64,000 nucleotides of DNA from Roseimicrobium sp. ORNL1 (GTDB lineage: Bacteria > Verrucomicrobiota > Verrucomicrobiia > Verrucomicrobiales > Verrucomicrobiaceae): assembly GCF_011044495.1 (NCBI RefSeq), contig NZ_CP049143.1, positions 7,688,001 through 7,752,000 on the forward strand, written 5' to 3'. Made by a program: the position numbers and the translations under genes. Of this stretch, positions 1 to 11,600 are shown one piece after another. The notes beneath the pieces are model-generated. The model did not search any database, was not told the origin of the DNA, and worked only from the letters and a program-made list of their open reading frames with translations. Position 1 is the first letter of the stretch. Every line of letters starts with the position of its first letter.

Positions 1-612
1 ATGTACCTGAGCAAGATCAGCAAGGCCACGAAGGCCTTCATGGAGAAGTGGGAGGGTCTGGCCGGAGACTTGAGTTCGCTCGACCACAGCGATCAGGAGC
101 ATGTGAACAGCATGGGTGGGCAGGCCAGCAAGAAGGTGCAGAAGGTGCTGAACCAGTCGCCGCTGTATCATATCTACAAGATTGGCTCCGCGGAAATCCA
201 GCACCGTATTTCCAAGGCGGAGGATGGTTACGTTTCACTCTCCGGACGTTCCGTGCAGGCCATTCGTGCCACGCTGGATGGCGGCTTGGTGCGTGAAACG
301 CAAAAGCTGAATTCGCATCTGGTGTTCCTCACCATCGGCATTGCCGGCGGTCCGTACCTGGGACTGCTCGGTACGGTGATCGGGGTGATGATCACCTTCG
401 CGGTGATCGCGAAGTCCGGCGAAGTGGAGGTGAACTCCATCGCCCCCGGTATTGCCGGTGCGCTTCTGGCCACGGTGGCGGGTCTGGCGGTCGCCATTCC
501 GTGCCTCTTTGCCTACAGCTACATCAGCACCCGTATCAAGGACGCCATCAGCGACATGACGGTCTTCATTGACGAGTTCGTGGCGAAAATCGCCGAGGTG
601 TTCAAGGACTAA
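1..612 (+). CDS. exbB: MotA/TolQ/ExbB proton channel protein (5' truncated)
   Basis: Inner-membrane proton channel subunit that, with ExbD, energises a TonB protein. The visible 203 residues start in a cytoplasmic helical stretch (about 1-103). Two membrane segments follow, near 105-136 with the family signature GLLGTVIGVMITF and near 146-173. ExbB proteins have three membrane segments, and the first is missing here, so the ATG at base 1 is probably internal and the gene starts before the window. It is followed after 17 bp by exbD and then a tonB-like gene, which supports the assignment. TolQ or MotA-like function is possible, but the ExbD and TonB neighbours favour ExbB. Confidence 0.85.
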   Translation: MYLSKISKATKAFMEKWEGLAGDLSSLDHSDQEHVNSMGGQASKKVQKVLNQSPLYHIYKIGSAEIQHRISKAEDGYVSLSGRSVQAIRATLDGGLVRETQKLNSHLVFLTIGIAGGPYLGLLGTVIGVMITFAVIAKSGEVEVNSIAPGIAGALLATVAGLAVAIPCLFAYSYISTRIKDAISDMTVFIDEFVAKIAEVFKD

Positions 613-629
613 GTCAAGCCGCTACCACC

Positions 630-1028
630 ATGCAAGCTGACTCCGGCAAATCCTATGATGACATCAACGTCACACCCATGGTGGACCTCTACCTGGTGTT
701 GCTTCTGATCTTCATCATCATGACGACTGCCGGCGTGCAGGGCACCAAGGTGAATCTTCCCAAGGCGAGCTCGGCTTCCAAGATGGATGCACCCAAGAGC
801 CAGGCCATCACGGTGAATAACGAAGGCAAGGTGTTCCTGAATACCGTGCCGGTGTCTCTGGAGGAGCTGGAGCAGAAGCTCGCAGCGATCAAGGCGAAGA
901 CTCCCGAGTTTCCTGTGGTGGTACGCGGCGACAGCCAGACGCAGTACCAGATGATCATGAACGTCCTGGATGTTCTCGGTCGCTCCGGCATCAGCCAGAT
1001 AGGTCTCGCCACCCAGGCTCCGAAGTGA
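630..1028 (+). CDS. exbD: ExbD/TolR biopolymer transport protein
   Basis: A 132-residue partner of ExbB. The N-terminus is short and cytoplasmic. A single membrane segment (about 18-36) carries the motif NVTPMVDLYLVLL, with Asp19 at the place of the protonatable aspartate of ExbD/TolR. The rest (40-132) is the periplasmic domain. It lies 17 bp after exbB and 24 bp before the tonB-like gene, so the three are probably co-transcribed. There is no Shine-Dalgarno-like sequence before the ATG; the upstream bases are CCGCTACCACC. Confidence 0.9.
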   Translation: MQADSGKSYDDINVTPMVDLYLVLLLIFIIMTTAGVQGTKVNLPKASSASKMDAPKSQAITVNNEGKVFLNTVPVSLEELEQKLAAIKAKTPEFPVVVRGDSQTQYQMIMNVLDVLGRSGISQIGLATQAPK

Positions 1029-1052
1029 GGCATCCATTCCCGATTCTGCCTC

Positions 1053-1910
1053 ATGAGTGACGGCCCTGACATTCTCGAAGTACGGCGCGACGGCCATGAA
1101 AAGCGTCGCCCGGTCGAGCATGACGTGCGCTCCGAGGCCAAGCCTGCGGAGAAAGCGCCGAGGCCTGCGCATGCACCTATTAAGCGGGCACCGGTCGAGG
1201 ATGAGAAAGAGGACGGCTTCTTCGCCAAACACAAGATCAAGCTCATCATCGGCATCGTCGTCGCTGGCTGTGGAGCCTACTTCGCCTTGCAGACGGGTGG
1301 CCCGAAGGAGGCTTCCAAGCCGGCGCCCAAGGAGCGCATGTTTAGCATCGCGCTGCCTCCGCCTCCACCCCCACCTCCCCCACCCCCGCCTCCGCCGCCG
1401 AAGATTCAGCAGCCGAAGGAAGAGCCTGAGGAGAAGATGGTGGAACAGACTCCGGTGAATGAACCGGAGCCCGAGCCCGCACCTGCGAAGATGGATGAAC
1501 CTCCGCCCGCAGCGCTGGGTACGAATGTTCAAGGCAGCGGTCCGCCGGATGGTTTTGGACTGGCGTCCGGCCGTGGTGGTGGTGGTGGCATCGGCGGAGC
1601 CGGTGGTCTGGGTCGTGGTCGCGGCGGCAGCAAGTATGGCTGGTATGCCTCACAGGTGCAGAGCCGCATCGCCGAGGCCATGCGGCAAAACTCCCGCACG
1701 AAGAGCGCCAGCATGAGTGTGCAGGTGCGCATCTGGGCGGATGCCAATGGATTGGTGACGCGCGCGACGATTGCCGGCAGCAGCGGCGACGCGGAGCTGG
1801 ATCGCGCCATCCGTGACGAAGTTCTCACCGGGCTGCGTTTGCAGCAGCCGCCTCCGGCAGACATGCCCATGCCAATCGTTCTGCGTCTCAGCGCGCGCCG
1901 CCCAGGCTAG
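1053..1910 (+). CDS. TonB-like energy transducer
   Basis: A 285-residue protein with TonB architecture. It has a charged cytoplasmic N-terminus (1-60), one membrane segment (about 61-80) and a run of fifteen prolines (102-116). A Pro/Glu-rich periplasmic spacer, a Gly/Arg-rich stretch (about 170-195) and a C-terminal TonB-like fold (about 200-285) follow. The C-terminal part reads like TonB family members, with VQVRIWADANGLV and a conserved LDRAIRDEV helix. It would transmit proton-motive force from ExbBD to an outer-membrane partner. The downstream porin and TpsA genes make that partner an open question, because no TonB-dependent receptor is in the window. The N-terminal extension before the membrane span is longer than in classical TonB. 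Confidence 0.85.
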   Translation: MSDGPDILEVRRDGHEKRRPVEHDVRSEAKPAEKAPRPAHAPIKRAPVEDEKEDGFFAKHKIKLIIGIVVAGCGAYFALQTGGPKEASKPAPKERMFSIALPPPPPPPPPPPPPPPKIQQPKEEPEEKMVEQTPVNEPEPEPAPAKMDEPPPAALGTNVQGSGPPDGFGLASGRGGGGGIGGAGGLGRGRGGSKYGWYASQVQSRIAEAMRQNSRTKSASMSVQVRIWADANGLVTRATIAGSSGDAELDRAIRDEVLTGLRLQQPPPADMPMPIVLRLSARRPG

Positions 1911-1940
1911 CCCTGCTGCCCCACTCCCCCAAGTTTCATC

Positions 1941-4004
1941 ATGCTTGTTGTCGTTACAAAGTTCCTTCGCAAACATCTCCCAGTCCTGATCGCAGGCCTG
2001 CTTGCCACCCGGGCTTCCGGTATCGTGGCGCAGGAAAGAGTGCGTACCGCTTTGCCGGTGAAACACGGGAGCGATGTTCTGGTCGCCGCCAATGCCACGT
2101 CTCCTGCCGGCTCCGTAGGCCCGACGGCGGCAAAGAAAGAGAGCGCCGCTCCTGCTACGACGCCGGCGCGTGCGGCAACAACGACAACAGCACCTGCTCC
2201 CGCGCCTGCCAGCGCAACGGAGGCCGCTGCTGCTCCCACGCCTGATGACCATTCCGCCCTGTTGTTCGACACGGCACAGCCATTGGCTTTGAATGCTCCG
2301 GGCGCTGATCCCGAGCCTGTGCCGGAACCCCTTGCGGCGCCACGTTCCGCCCCTGCGGGCCCCTCGCAAAATGTCACCATCAATCTGATCAACCGCCTGG
2401 TGCAAAAGGGCATCCTCACCCATGCGGAAGCGCAGGAGTTGATCACCCAGGCGGAAGCCGATGCCGAAGCGGCCAAGGCGAAGGAAGCCGAAGCCGATGC
2501 CATGGCCGTGGATGGCGACACCGTGCGCGTCACGTATGTGCCGGAGAACGTGAAGGTCGAGATCCGCGAGCAGCTTAAGGACATGGTGCTCTCCCAGGCG
2601 CGTGACGAAGGCTGGGCCGCACCTCGCACCATGCCGGATTGGGCCACACGGTTTAAGTTCTTCGGCGATGTGCGTCTGCGTTATGAAGGCGTCTTCTTCC
2701 CGGATGGCAACGACAACACCGGTTCCTTCCCGAACTTCAACGCCATCAACACCGGTTCACCCTTCGATGTGGCCGGCACTGTCTTCTCTCCCCAGCAAAA
2801 CGTGGATCAGGAACGCCAGCGTCTGCGTCTGCGCGCCCGTCTTGGTGTGGACGTGAATCTGGAAGAAGGATTCTCCGGCGGCATCCGCATCGCCACTGGC
2901 GAGAGCAACAGCCCTGTTTCCACCAATCAAACGTTGGGCGGATCCGGTGGCAACTTCAGCAAGTACTCCCTCTGGCTCGACCGCGGGTTCTTGAAGTACG
3001 AATACGGCGGCGGGCATGACTGGAGCATCGCCTTCCTCTTTGGCCGCTTTGACAATCCCTTCTTCACCACCAGCCAGATCCTCTGGGATGAAGACGTCGG
3101 ATTTGACGGTGTGGCCGCGCAGCTCAAAGTGCCGATCACCGAGAGTCTCTCGGTCTTTGCGAACGGAGGCGCGTTCCCCATCTTCAATACCGACTTCAAC
3201 TTCTCGTCGAACCAACCCGCGAAGTTTGAGAGCGAGGACAAGTGGCTCTATGCCGCGCAGGTCGGCATTGAGTTCAAGCATGACAAGGACTTCGCTGCGA
3301 AGGTGGCGGCCGCCTATTATGACTTCAATTCTGTCGAAGGTCGCCTCTCTACTCCTTATATCCCGCTGACGACTTCCGACGCCAGCGACTCGGATAACAC
3401 CCGTCCCTCGTATGCGCAGAAGGGCAATACGTACCGCCCGATTCGCGACATCATCCCGAGCGCGCTCAACGACTTCGGCACCAGCAAGCAGTTCCAGTAC
3501 TTCGGTCTGGCCACACCGTTCAAGGTTGCTGCGTACTCCGCACGGCTTGACTTCAATCACTTCGAGCCCTTCCAGGTTTCTCTTCTGGGCGAGTACGCGA
3601 AGAACATGGACTTCAATGGCGAGTCCATCAATGAAGTCGCGGTGAACAATCGCGGTGCGGTGCCCGTGGATGACTCGGGCATTCCCACCGGTGTCGGCGA
3701 GTTCGAAGGCGGAGACACCGCGTGGAACGTCGGCCTCATCGTCGGCAACGCGGTGTTCCAGGAAGCCGGTGACTGGAATCTCAGCGTTGGTTATCGCTAC
3801 GTGGAGTCGGATGCCGTGGTGGATGCGTTCACCGATTCTGACTTCGCCGTCGGCGGTACCAATGTGAAGGGCTACACGCTTGGCGCCGCTGTCGCGCTTT
3901 CGTCTCGTGTCAGCGTCAGCCTGCGCTGGATGGGCGCCACGCAGATCGCCGGTCCGCCGCTCAAGAGTGACGTCGTGCTCTTCGACCTTTCCGCAAAATT
4001 CTAA
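1941..4004 (+). CDS. Putative outer-membrane porin
   Basis: A 687-residue exported protein. A signal peptide (about 1-31, ending near SGIVAQ) is followed by an Ala/Pro/Thr-rich region (about 45-130). A short helical region (about 145-215, NLINRLVQKGILTHAEAQEL) resembles the periplasmic N-terminal segment of the putative porin family (Porin_5-like). The rest is rich in alternating aromatic/polar strands, as in a beta-barrel, and it ends in the hydrophobic/aromatic pattern VVLFDLSAKF typical of outer-membrane proteins recognised by the Bam machinery. It lies 30 bp after the tonB-like gene and 2 bp before the next gene, so it is probably in one operon. The substrate is unknown. Confidence 0.8.
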   Translation: MLVVVTKFLRKHLPVLIAGLLATRASGIVAQERVRTALPVKHGSDVLVAANATSPAGSVGPTAAKKESAAPATTPARAATTTTAPAPAPASATEAAAAPTPDDHSALLFDTAQPLALNAPGADPEPVPEPLAAPRSAPAGPSQNVTINLINRLVQKGILTHAEAQELITQAEADAEAAKAKEAEADAMAVDGDTVRVTYVPENVKVEIREQLKDMVLSQARDEGWAAPRTMPDWATRFKFFGDVRLRYEGVFFPDGNDNTGSFPNFNAINTGSPFDVAGTVFSPQQNVDQERQRLRLRARLGVDVNLEEGFSGGIRIATGESNSPVSTNQTLGGSGGNFSKYSLWLDRGFLKYEYGGGHDWSIAFLFGRFDNPFFTTSQILWDEDVGFDGVAAQLKVPITESLSVFANGGAFPIFNTDFNFSSNQPAKFESEDKWLYAAQVGIEFKHDKDFAAKVAAAYYDFNSVEGRLSTPYIPLTTSDASDSDNTRPSYAQKGNTYRPIRDIIPSALNDFGTSKQFQYFGLATPFKVAAYSARLDFNHFEPFQVSLLGEYAKNMDFNGESINEVAVNNRGAVPVDDSGIPTGVGEFEGGDTAWNVGLIVGNAVFQEAGDWNLSVGYRYVESDAVVDAFTDSDFAVGGTNVKGYTLGAAVALSSRVSVSLRWMGATQIAGPPLKSDVVLFDLSAKF

Positions 4005-4006
4005 GC

Positions 4007-4780
4007 ATGAAAACGCCGCACCGCCGACTTCTGCTCGTGATTGTGCCGTTGCTGCTCATCACGGGATCACTCCCTGCTCAACAGGATATGAAGGCCATCG
4101 AGGCCACCATGGGACGCATGCGTGATGCCCTGCGCAACACCATGATCCAATTGCAAACGGCACAAGCCGAGAACGCTGCCTCCCAGGCCAAGCTTGTGGA
4201 GGCAGAGAATAAGATCGTGGAACTCAACGCCAGGATCACCTCCCTGACCAAACAAGCGGATGCCGACAAGGCAAATGCCACCCGTGTTGCGAAGGAGCAA
4301 GAAGCCAGGATCGGCACGCAGGCCACGGAGTTGGCGGCTCTCAGTTCCAACCTGGAAAAGTGGAAGGCTGGCTACAAGCAGGCCGCTGATGTCGCGAACC
4401 AAACGGAAAGCCGGCGCGCGAAATCCGCTGCCAAGGTGATCGTGCTGGAACGCCGTGTGGCGGATCAGCAGGTGAAGAACCAGGAACTCTACAAGCTCGG
4501 TCTCGAGGTGCTCACGCGGTATGAAAAATTCGGACTGGGCACTGCGATTGTTCGTCGTGAACCTTTCACCGGCATCGCTCGTGCGAAGTTTGAAACGCTC
4601 GTCCAGGACTATTCCGACAAGCTGGCCGATGGCCGCATCAAGCCCGAAGACGCGGAGAAGTCCGCCAGTGCCGCAGCGGCTGCTGCTTCCGCTGCGCCAG
4701 CATCGGCTCCCGTGCCCGCGACTCCTTCGGAAAAGCCTGCTGAGAAGCCTGCCGCATCCGCACAGAAAGGAAAGTCATGA
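4007..4780 (+). CDS. Periplasmic coiled-coil protein of unknown function
   Basis: 257 residues. A signal peptide (1-24, cut near SLPAQQ) precedes a long charged coiled coil (about 28-150). A conserved-looking block follows at about 151-205 (ELYKLGLEVLTRYEKFG, then EPFTGIARAKFETLVQDY), and the tail from about 215 is low-complexity Ala/Pro/Lys. No enzyme motif was seen. The start is 2 bp after the porin stop and the stop overlaps the next start (ATGA), indicating translational coupling. The location between a porin and a PPIase upstream of a huge secreted protein suggests a periplasmic chaperone or scaffold for export. That is inference. Confidence 0.7.
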   Translation: MKTPHRRLLLVIVPLLLITGSLPAQQDMKAIEATMGRMRDALRNTMIQLQTAQAENAASQAKLVEAENKIVELNARITSLTKQADADKANATRVAKEQEARIGTQATELAALSSNLEKWKAGYKQAADVANQTESRRAKSAAKVIVLERRVADQQVKNQELYKLGLEVLTRYEKFGLGTAIVRREPFTGIARAKFETLVQDYSDKLADGRIKPEDAEKSASAAAAAASAAPASAPVPATPSEKPAEKPAASAQKGKS

Positions 4781-5673
4781 AGACGCCTCTCTTTCTCCTG
4801 ACGCTCGTGCTGTTGCCTGCCGACTTCCTCTTGGCAGCACCACCCGCGGATGATCTGGTGCTCGGAAGCGTGGCCACGCATCAAGTACAGCTCAAGGATG
4901 TGCGCGCCTCACTCGCAGCGCTGCCCAGATATGAACGTGAGTCGGCGATGCAGGATCCGGCACTGCTCCAGCAGATGGTCCGCTCACTCCTCGTGCAGAA
5001 GCTCGTGCTCGAACGCGCTGCGAAGGAGAAGTGGGACCAGAGTCCCGAGATCACCGCGTATGTCGCGCGCATGAAGGAGACAGCGATCTCGGAAAGCTAT
5101 CTGCAATCCGCCTGCGCTGTTCCCGACACGTTTCCAAACCAGGAAGAACTTGCGGCCGCGTATGAGATCAGCAAGCCGGCGCTTCTGGTGCCGCGCAGCT
5201 ACCGTCTCGCGCAGGTCTTCATCGCGAATGCGAAGGATGCCAAGCCGGGTGAGCCAGAGAAGAAGCTCGATGAAGTGCGCAAGATGCTCACTGCTCCAGG
5301 TGCTGACTTCGCAGCTATTGCGACCGCTCACAGCCAGGAAACCAACAGCGCCTCGCGTGGTGGAGAGATCGGCTGGCTCACAGAAAATCAGATCCAGCCC
5401 GCCATTCTCGCACGTCTCCCCGCGCTCTCGCTCAATGCGATCTCCGAGCCCGTGCGGTTGGATGACGGCTGGCACATTTTGAAAGTCCTCGATGTCCGGG
5501 AAAGCTTCACGCCGACACTCGATCAGGTAAAGCCCCGGCTCATCAGCCAGATGCGCACAGAAAAGGCACGGGCCAATACCCAGGCATATCTCGCCGAACT
5601 CGTCCGTGAGAACCCCGTGGCCGTCAATGAGGTCGCGGTTTCGCAACTGGCCAATCCCCCCACGAAAAAGTAG
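4777..5673 (+). CDS. Parvulin-type peptidyl-prolyl cis-trans isomerase (PpiC/SurA-like)
   Basis: 298 residues. A signal peptide (1-20, ending LLA) is followed by a helical SurA/PrsA-like N-terminal domain (about 25-135). The parvulin domain (about 139-241) has the family blocks SYRLAQVFIA, GGEIGWL and DDGWHILKVLD. It would assist folding of exported proteins in the periplasm. The start overlaps the stop of the upstream coiled-coil gene (ATGA), and an AAGGA stretch 6 bp before the ATG is the only clear ribosome site in this operon. It sits immediately upstream of the 3944-residue secreted protein, so that protein or the porin is the likely client (inference). Confidence 0.88.
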   Translation: MKTPLFLLTLVLLPADFLLAAPPADDLVLGSVATHQVQLKDVRASLAALPRYERESAMQDPALLQQMVRSLLVQKLVLERAAKEKWDQSPEITAYVARMKETAISESYLQSACAVPDTFPNQEELAAAYEISKPALLVPRSYRLAQVFIANAKDAKPGEPEKKLDEVRKMLTAPGADFAAIATAHSQETNSASRGGEIGWLTENQIQPAILARLPALSLNAISEPVRLDDGWHILKVLDVRESFTPTLDQVKPRLISQMRTEKARANTQAYLAELVRENPVAVNEVAVSQLANPPTKK

Positions 5674-5690
5674 CCGACTCACCCGCCCAC

Positions 5691-8600
5691 ATGCGTCACT
5701 CGGAAACCCTGAATTCTGCAGGTGTGCGGCGTCCTGCGGGGCGCCTAGCGCTAGGGAGCACCGTAGCTTGCGCGATTCTCATCGTGGGGACGGCCGCCAC
5801 GGTGCATGGCGGTGACATTCTGCGGGGTGGCGCGGCGAAGCCCAATGCCAGGCGTGCGGATGCCGGTGATCAAGCGACCGCCACCGCTGCTGCGCAGGCG
5901 CGCGCGAATGCGAAGGATGCCCTTTCCCGCACAACACAGGCGCTCAATGCCGCGAAGGCCATGCAGGCCGCAGCCCGGGCTGCCGCTGCAGCAAGAGGCG
6001 CCAACAATCTCGGACCGGATCCCAGTCATCCCGGCTTGATGCTGCCGGATGTGCCGAACGGACTTGCCGTGGGCGGCCTTCAAGTGGAGCCGGGTGGCGG
6101 ATGGTCCGGCGCGAATCTTCCCACGCAGTCGAGCAGCGGTGGCAAGGTGCGCGTGACGGTGAAGCAAACCGAATCCCAAGCCCTGCTCAACTGGCGCACC
6201 TTCAATGTCGGTCGCGACACCAACCTGCATTTCGATCAAAGTGCGGGCGGCGCGGACGTCGGAAAATGGATCGCGTTCAACAAGGTCAACGACCCCTCAG
6301 GTTCGCCTTCACAGATCCTCGGTTCCATCACGGCACCCGGCCAGGTGTACATCATCAACCAGAACGGCATCATCTTCGGTGGTACCAGCCAGGTGAATAC
6401 ACATGTGCTCGTTGCCTCTTCCCTGCCCATCAATGGCACCTACGACAGCAATGGCCGACTGATCGCTGATCCCACGAAGAACACGTTGATCACGCGTGGT
6501 CTGCTTAACAATCCGGATGCGCACTTCCTCTTCTCCGCATTCGCCCAGGCGGCTGGAACGAAGGGGCCGACGGAGGGCTTCACCCCGCCACCACTTCCCG
6601 CCAATGGCAAGATCGGAGATGTGACCGTGCAGTCAGGTGCGCAGATCGTCGCGCCCACCACCGCTGCGAACGTCGGTGGCCGGGTGGTGCTTGTCGGTGC
6701 CAACGTGAACAATGCCGGCACCATCTCCACGCCGGACGGTCAGACGATCCTTGCGGCGGGTTTGCAGGTTGGCTTTGACGCCCACCGCAGCAGCGATCCC
6801 AGCCTGCGTGGCCTGGACACGTTTGTGGGTGCCGTGAAGGATCCCGATCCGCAATCGACGATGCCAGAATACGCTGGGACCGTCACGAATACGGGGCTCA
6901 TTGAAGCTCCCCGTGCGAATGTGACTCTCGCGGGCAAGACTATCCGGCACTACGGCGCGATTGAAAGCTCCACGTCTGTTTCGCTGAACGGACGTGTTGA
7001 TTTCGATGCGAGCTACGAGGCGATCAGCAACACGGCCTACAATCCCATCACCAATCCGAATATCGCACCGTTTCTCAGGCGCTCTACCGGTGTGGTGGAG
7101 ATGGGCTCCGGCAGTCTGGTGAGCATCCTCCCTGAGTGGTCGAGCGCGGAAGCGGTGGTTGGCACTCAACTGGCATTACGCTCCCAAGTGAACATTCGCG
7201 GCAAGGTGGTTCATCTGGCTTCAGGATCCTCTATCCATGCGCCGAACGCCCTTGTGGCCATCAGTGCCGGTGTTTGGGACTTCACCCAGGGCCAAACATC
7301 CGCGACCAACCCATTCGTGTATTTTGGTGGCCAGATCTATCTGGATCGCGGCGCCATGATCAATGTCGCCGGTTCCACGGACATCAGCGCACCACTCGCA
7401 CAGCACATTCTCACGGTGGAGTTGCGTGGCGCCGAGCTCGCCGGTTCACCGTTGCAGAGGAGCAGTATCTTCCGCCAGTTGGGGCAGGACAATCCTGATA
7501 TCACGGTCGACCTGCGCCAGACTGGCGTGTACAACGGCCGCACCTGGTATGGCACCCCGCTTGCAGACCTCAGCGGCTACCTTGGCTTGATCCAGCGCAC
7601 GGTGGGAGAGCTTACGATCGCAGGCGGCTCGGTCAGTTTGAATGCCGGCGGGTCCGTGGTGGTGCAGAACGGCGCGGTGATCGATGTCTCGGGCGGGTTC
7701 ATCAACTACCAAGGTGGTACAGTGAAGACCACGCGTGTGATGCATGCGGGCTACCTCATGGAAATCGCGGACGCCACGCCCGACATTGTTTACGACGGCA
7801 TCTTCACCGGGCTCTTCTCCGAAGTGCACGCGCGCTGGGGCATCACCAACACGTATCGGATTCCCTGGATGTCAGGCGAGCACTATGAGCAGCCCTACGT
7901 CCAAGGGGGTAATGGTGGCAGCCTCGCGATGGCCGCATCCGCCATGGCGGTGGATGGGGTGCTGCGTGGCGCCACGGTGGCAGGTCCGCGCCAGCGTGAG
8001 GTGTTGCCGCAGGGCAGCGAACTCACCTTCGCTTTCAAGAGCCAAAAGGTCAGCGTGCTGGAAAACTATCCTTTTCAGTCGCCCACTCCCCCCGCCATTA
8101 CGTTCCAGGAGAACACCGAACAAACTCCTGTGGGCGCTTTTGGCCTGGATGCCTCTGGCAATCCGCTGCCCCTGCCTGCGGATCGCGTTGCTCGATTCCT
8201 TGTCTCGCCTTCAATCTTTACCACAGGAGGTTTTGCCAGTCTTACAGTGGAGAACCCAGATGGAGATGTCACCATACCTGCGGGCGTGGACATAGTTGCC
8301 CCGGCCAAGGGCTCGCTGAAGATCACCGGAGCAAACGTGATCGTGAATGGCTCTGTCACCGCGCCGGGCGGCCTCGTCTCCCTGCTGGCGTACAACATTT
8401 CTCCCTCGGTGAGGCAGGGCTTGCAATTCCAGGACCCGCTCCCGCAGACTTCTCCCCCGCCAAATCCAGACCGCGGGCAGGTGACCCTCGGACCATCGGC
8501 AGTGCTGGACACTGCGGGACTGATTGTCGACGACCGCCTCAGCGCTTCCGCACCGCTCTCCAAACCACTGGTGACAAATGGCGGCACGGTAAACATCACC

Positions 8601-11600
8601 GCCTATGCAGCTGAACTCTCCAGCGGAAGTGTGATCGATGTTTCCGGCGGTCTCGCTGTGAGCAGCACGGGCACGCGAACGTATGGCAATGCCGGTAGCA
8701 TTGTCATCAAGACGGGCCAGGATCCGGGGCTGCTCTCCGTCGTTGGCGGCAAGCTCACCTTGGGCTCCGAGCTGAGGGGATACTCCGGGGCAACCGGCGG
8801 TTCGCTCTCCATTCAGGCACTGCTGATCCAGATCGGCGGCAGGGCACTGCATGAGGATACCTTGCTGTTCCAGCCTGAGTTCTTCAGTCAGGGTGGCTTT
8901 GTCAAATTCAGTCTCACAGGAATTCTTGGCGACGATGGTGAGGACATCCCGCCCGTTTATGTGGCACCGGGCACCAAGATCGAACCAGTGGCGCTTAGCC
9001 AGGTAGCAGTGCTCAATCCTTCAGACTCGCATGATGCCCAATTCATCACGGTACTGAAGCCAGAAGGCCTGCGTTCGCCGGTGAGCATCTCGCTGAATGC
9101 GCCGACATTGAGAGATTCTCTCAATTCGAAGATCATCCTTTCGGTGGGCAATCTCGTATTCGGCAGTGGAGCGTCCATCAAGACGGACGCACTGGGTTCC
9201 GTGTCCCTGACAGGCGGTACTGTGGCGGTGTTCGGTTCCATCGAAGCACCTGGGGGCACGATCAAAGTGACTGGTGAGAGCCAGTACCCCGTGTCCATTC
9301 CAAGCGAGGCAGCGACGGATGCGTTCGTGACGGTCTATCTCGCCCCGGGCAGCCTGCTTTCCACCAAAGGCAAAGTCCTTTACACGCCGGATCAGTTTGG
9401 GCGCACCACTGGCAGCGTGCTTCCGGGTGGCACTATCACGGTCGGTGGCAACATCGTGGCTGCCGCCGGCGCTGTGCTGGATGTCTCCGGGACGAGCGGT
9501 GTGTTGGATTTCCATCCCTCGCAGCTCGGGCTCAACTACTACAAAAACGGCCCGCTGGTACTTCCTATGGTGCCAGCCACCAGCGGTATCAATTCTCCGC
9601 TCTTCCAAAGTCTCGGAGTGCCAACGCGCGTGGACAGCGATGGCGGCACCATGAACTTCGACGGCGCGGAGATCCTCTTTGTCGACGCCACATTGAAGGG
9701 CAAGGCTGGCGGCCCCCGTGCCCTCGGTGGAAGTCTGTCCGTGACCACCAAAGTTTTGGAGCCTACAGGCGTGCAATGGTCTGATACCGACATCACCCTT
9801 GTGGTGACCCAGCATGGTCCTACGCTGCCTGTTCCGTTCGCTCCGGGTGAGTCGGCCATCGGGAAGGCCATCCTTGCTGCCGGGGGCGTGCCCATGCCCT
9901 ACACTTCCACCAGAAGGTATTTCGCGGTGGAGGACTTTCTTAGTGGAGGCTTTGACTCGCTTACCCTCGGTGGAAACATCAGGTTCTCTGGTCCGATTGA
10001 TATTCATGCCCGTGGTTTCCTGAAGGTCGGCTCCGGCGGGGTCATCAATGCTGACTCCGTGGTGAACTTGTCGGCACCCTATGTTCGTATCGGCCAGCCC
10101 TTTGTTCCGCCGCTGCAACCCGAGCAGCAGAGCCTGACTTTCCTCTTTGAGCGCAGCGACGCTACCGGAGCCAATCCCACGGAGTACAATCCCCTTCCGA
10201 CTTGGGGTACAGGAAGGTTGCATGTCACTGCGGACACACTCGATATCGGCACACTCTTGCTGCAGGGCATTGGGGAGGCGAGATTGACGTCCAGAGGAGA
10301 CGTCCGCGGCAATGGCGGACTTGAGATCGCGGGCAATCTCATTCTACAGGCCGGTCAGATCTATCCGACTTCCGGAGCGAACTTCACCATTGTAGCTCAT
10401 GACTACACCGCGCCCGATGGTCCCCATCAGGGCAGTGTGACCATCCTCAGCATGGGCGCGCAGAGCACACCCCTTTCCGCAGGCGGGGTGATGAGCATCT
10501 ACGCTTCGAACATTCATCAAGGCGGGGTGCTGCGCGCTCCGATAGGCACCATCAATCTCGGTTGGGATGGCACAGGCACGGCGCCGCAGGGCCTCATCAG
10601 CGGAACGAGTACCCAGGTAGTGCCTGTGACACAGCAACTCACGCTCGCTGCAGGCAGCGTCACCTCCGTGTCCGCCGTGGATGGCATCACGCGGGAAGAA
10701 TTGTTAATCCCCTATGGATTCAGCCCGGATGGCAATACGTGGGTGGATCCCTTTGGCATTGATATCACCGCCGGCGGGGTACCTGCCAAGACCGTCAATC
10801 TCTCCGCACGCAGCCTCACCACGGAGACCGGATCCCTTATCGATATCAGCGGTGGCGGCGACCTCTTTGCCTACCGGTACGTTCCGGGGAATGGAGGACC
10901 GACGGATATTCTCGGATCCACCGGAAGTTTTGCGGTCATCCCCGGATATAGATCGAACTTTGCGCCGTACGCTCCCTTCAACTCGACGAACAGCGACGAC
11001 AACCTCGCTGGAGGTGAGAGCGGCTATGTCAACGACACGCTCACGGTCGGCGATCGCGTATACCTGAATAGCAGCCCCGGTCTGAAAGCAGGGGTGTACA
11101 CACTGCTGCCGGCACGCTACGCGCTGCTGCCGGGCGCTTTCCTCGTCACCCCGACAAAGGGCAGCCCCATCGGTACATATACCAATGCGGATGGCTCCAG
11201 TTATGTTGCCGGTTATCGATTCAACGACTTGAACTCGGATCGTGTCCTCTCTCCGAAGTACTCCCGCTTCGAAGTGGCGCCGTCGTCCACGTTCCTGCAG
11301 CGTGCGGAATATGAGGGGTATGTTGCCAGCACCTTCCTCCGTGAGGGCGCGCTGGCCGTGGGTGCCACCGTGCCCCGGCTGCCGCAGGATGGTGGTTACC
11401 TGCTCCTGCAGGCCAGCCAGGCCATGCGACTGGATGGCAATGTGAACGCACGCGCCGGGAACGATGGTCGCGGTGGTCTGATCGATATCAGCAGTGTACT
11501 TGATATCGTGATCAATGACTCCGGTACCGGTGGCGGCCCTGGAGCATTGACCCTCAGTGCCTCCAAGCTGTCGAGTTTCGGTGCGGAGAGCCTGCTGGTC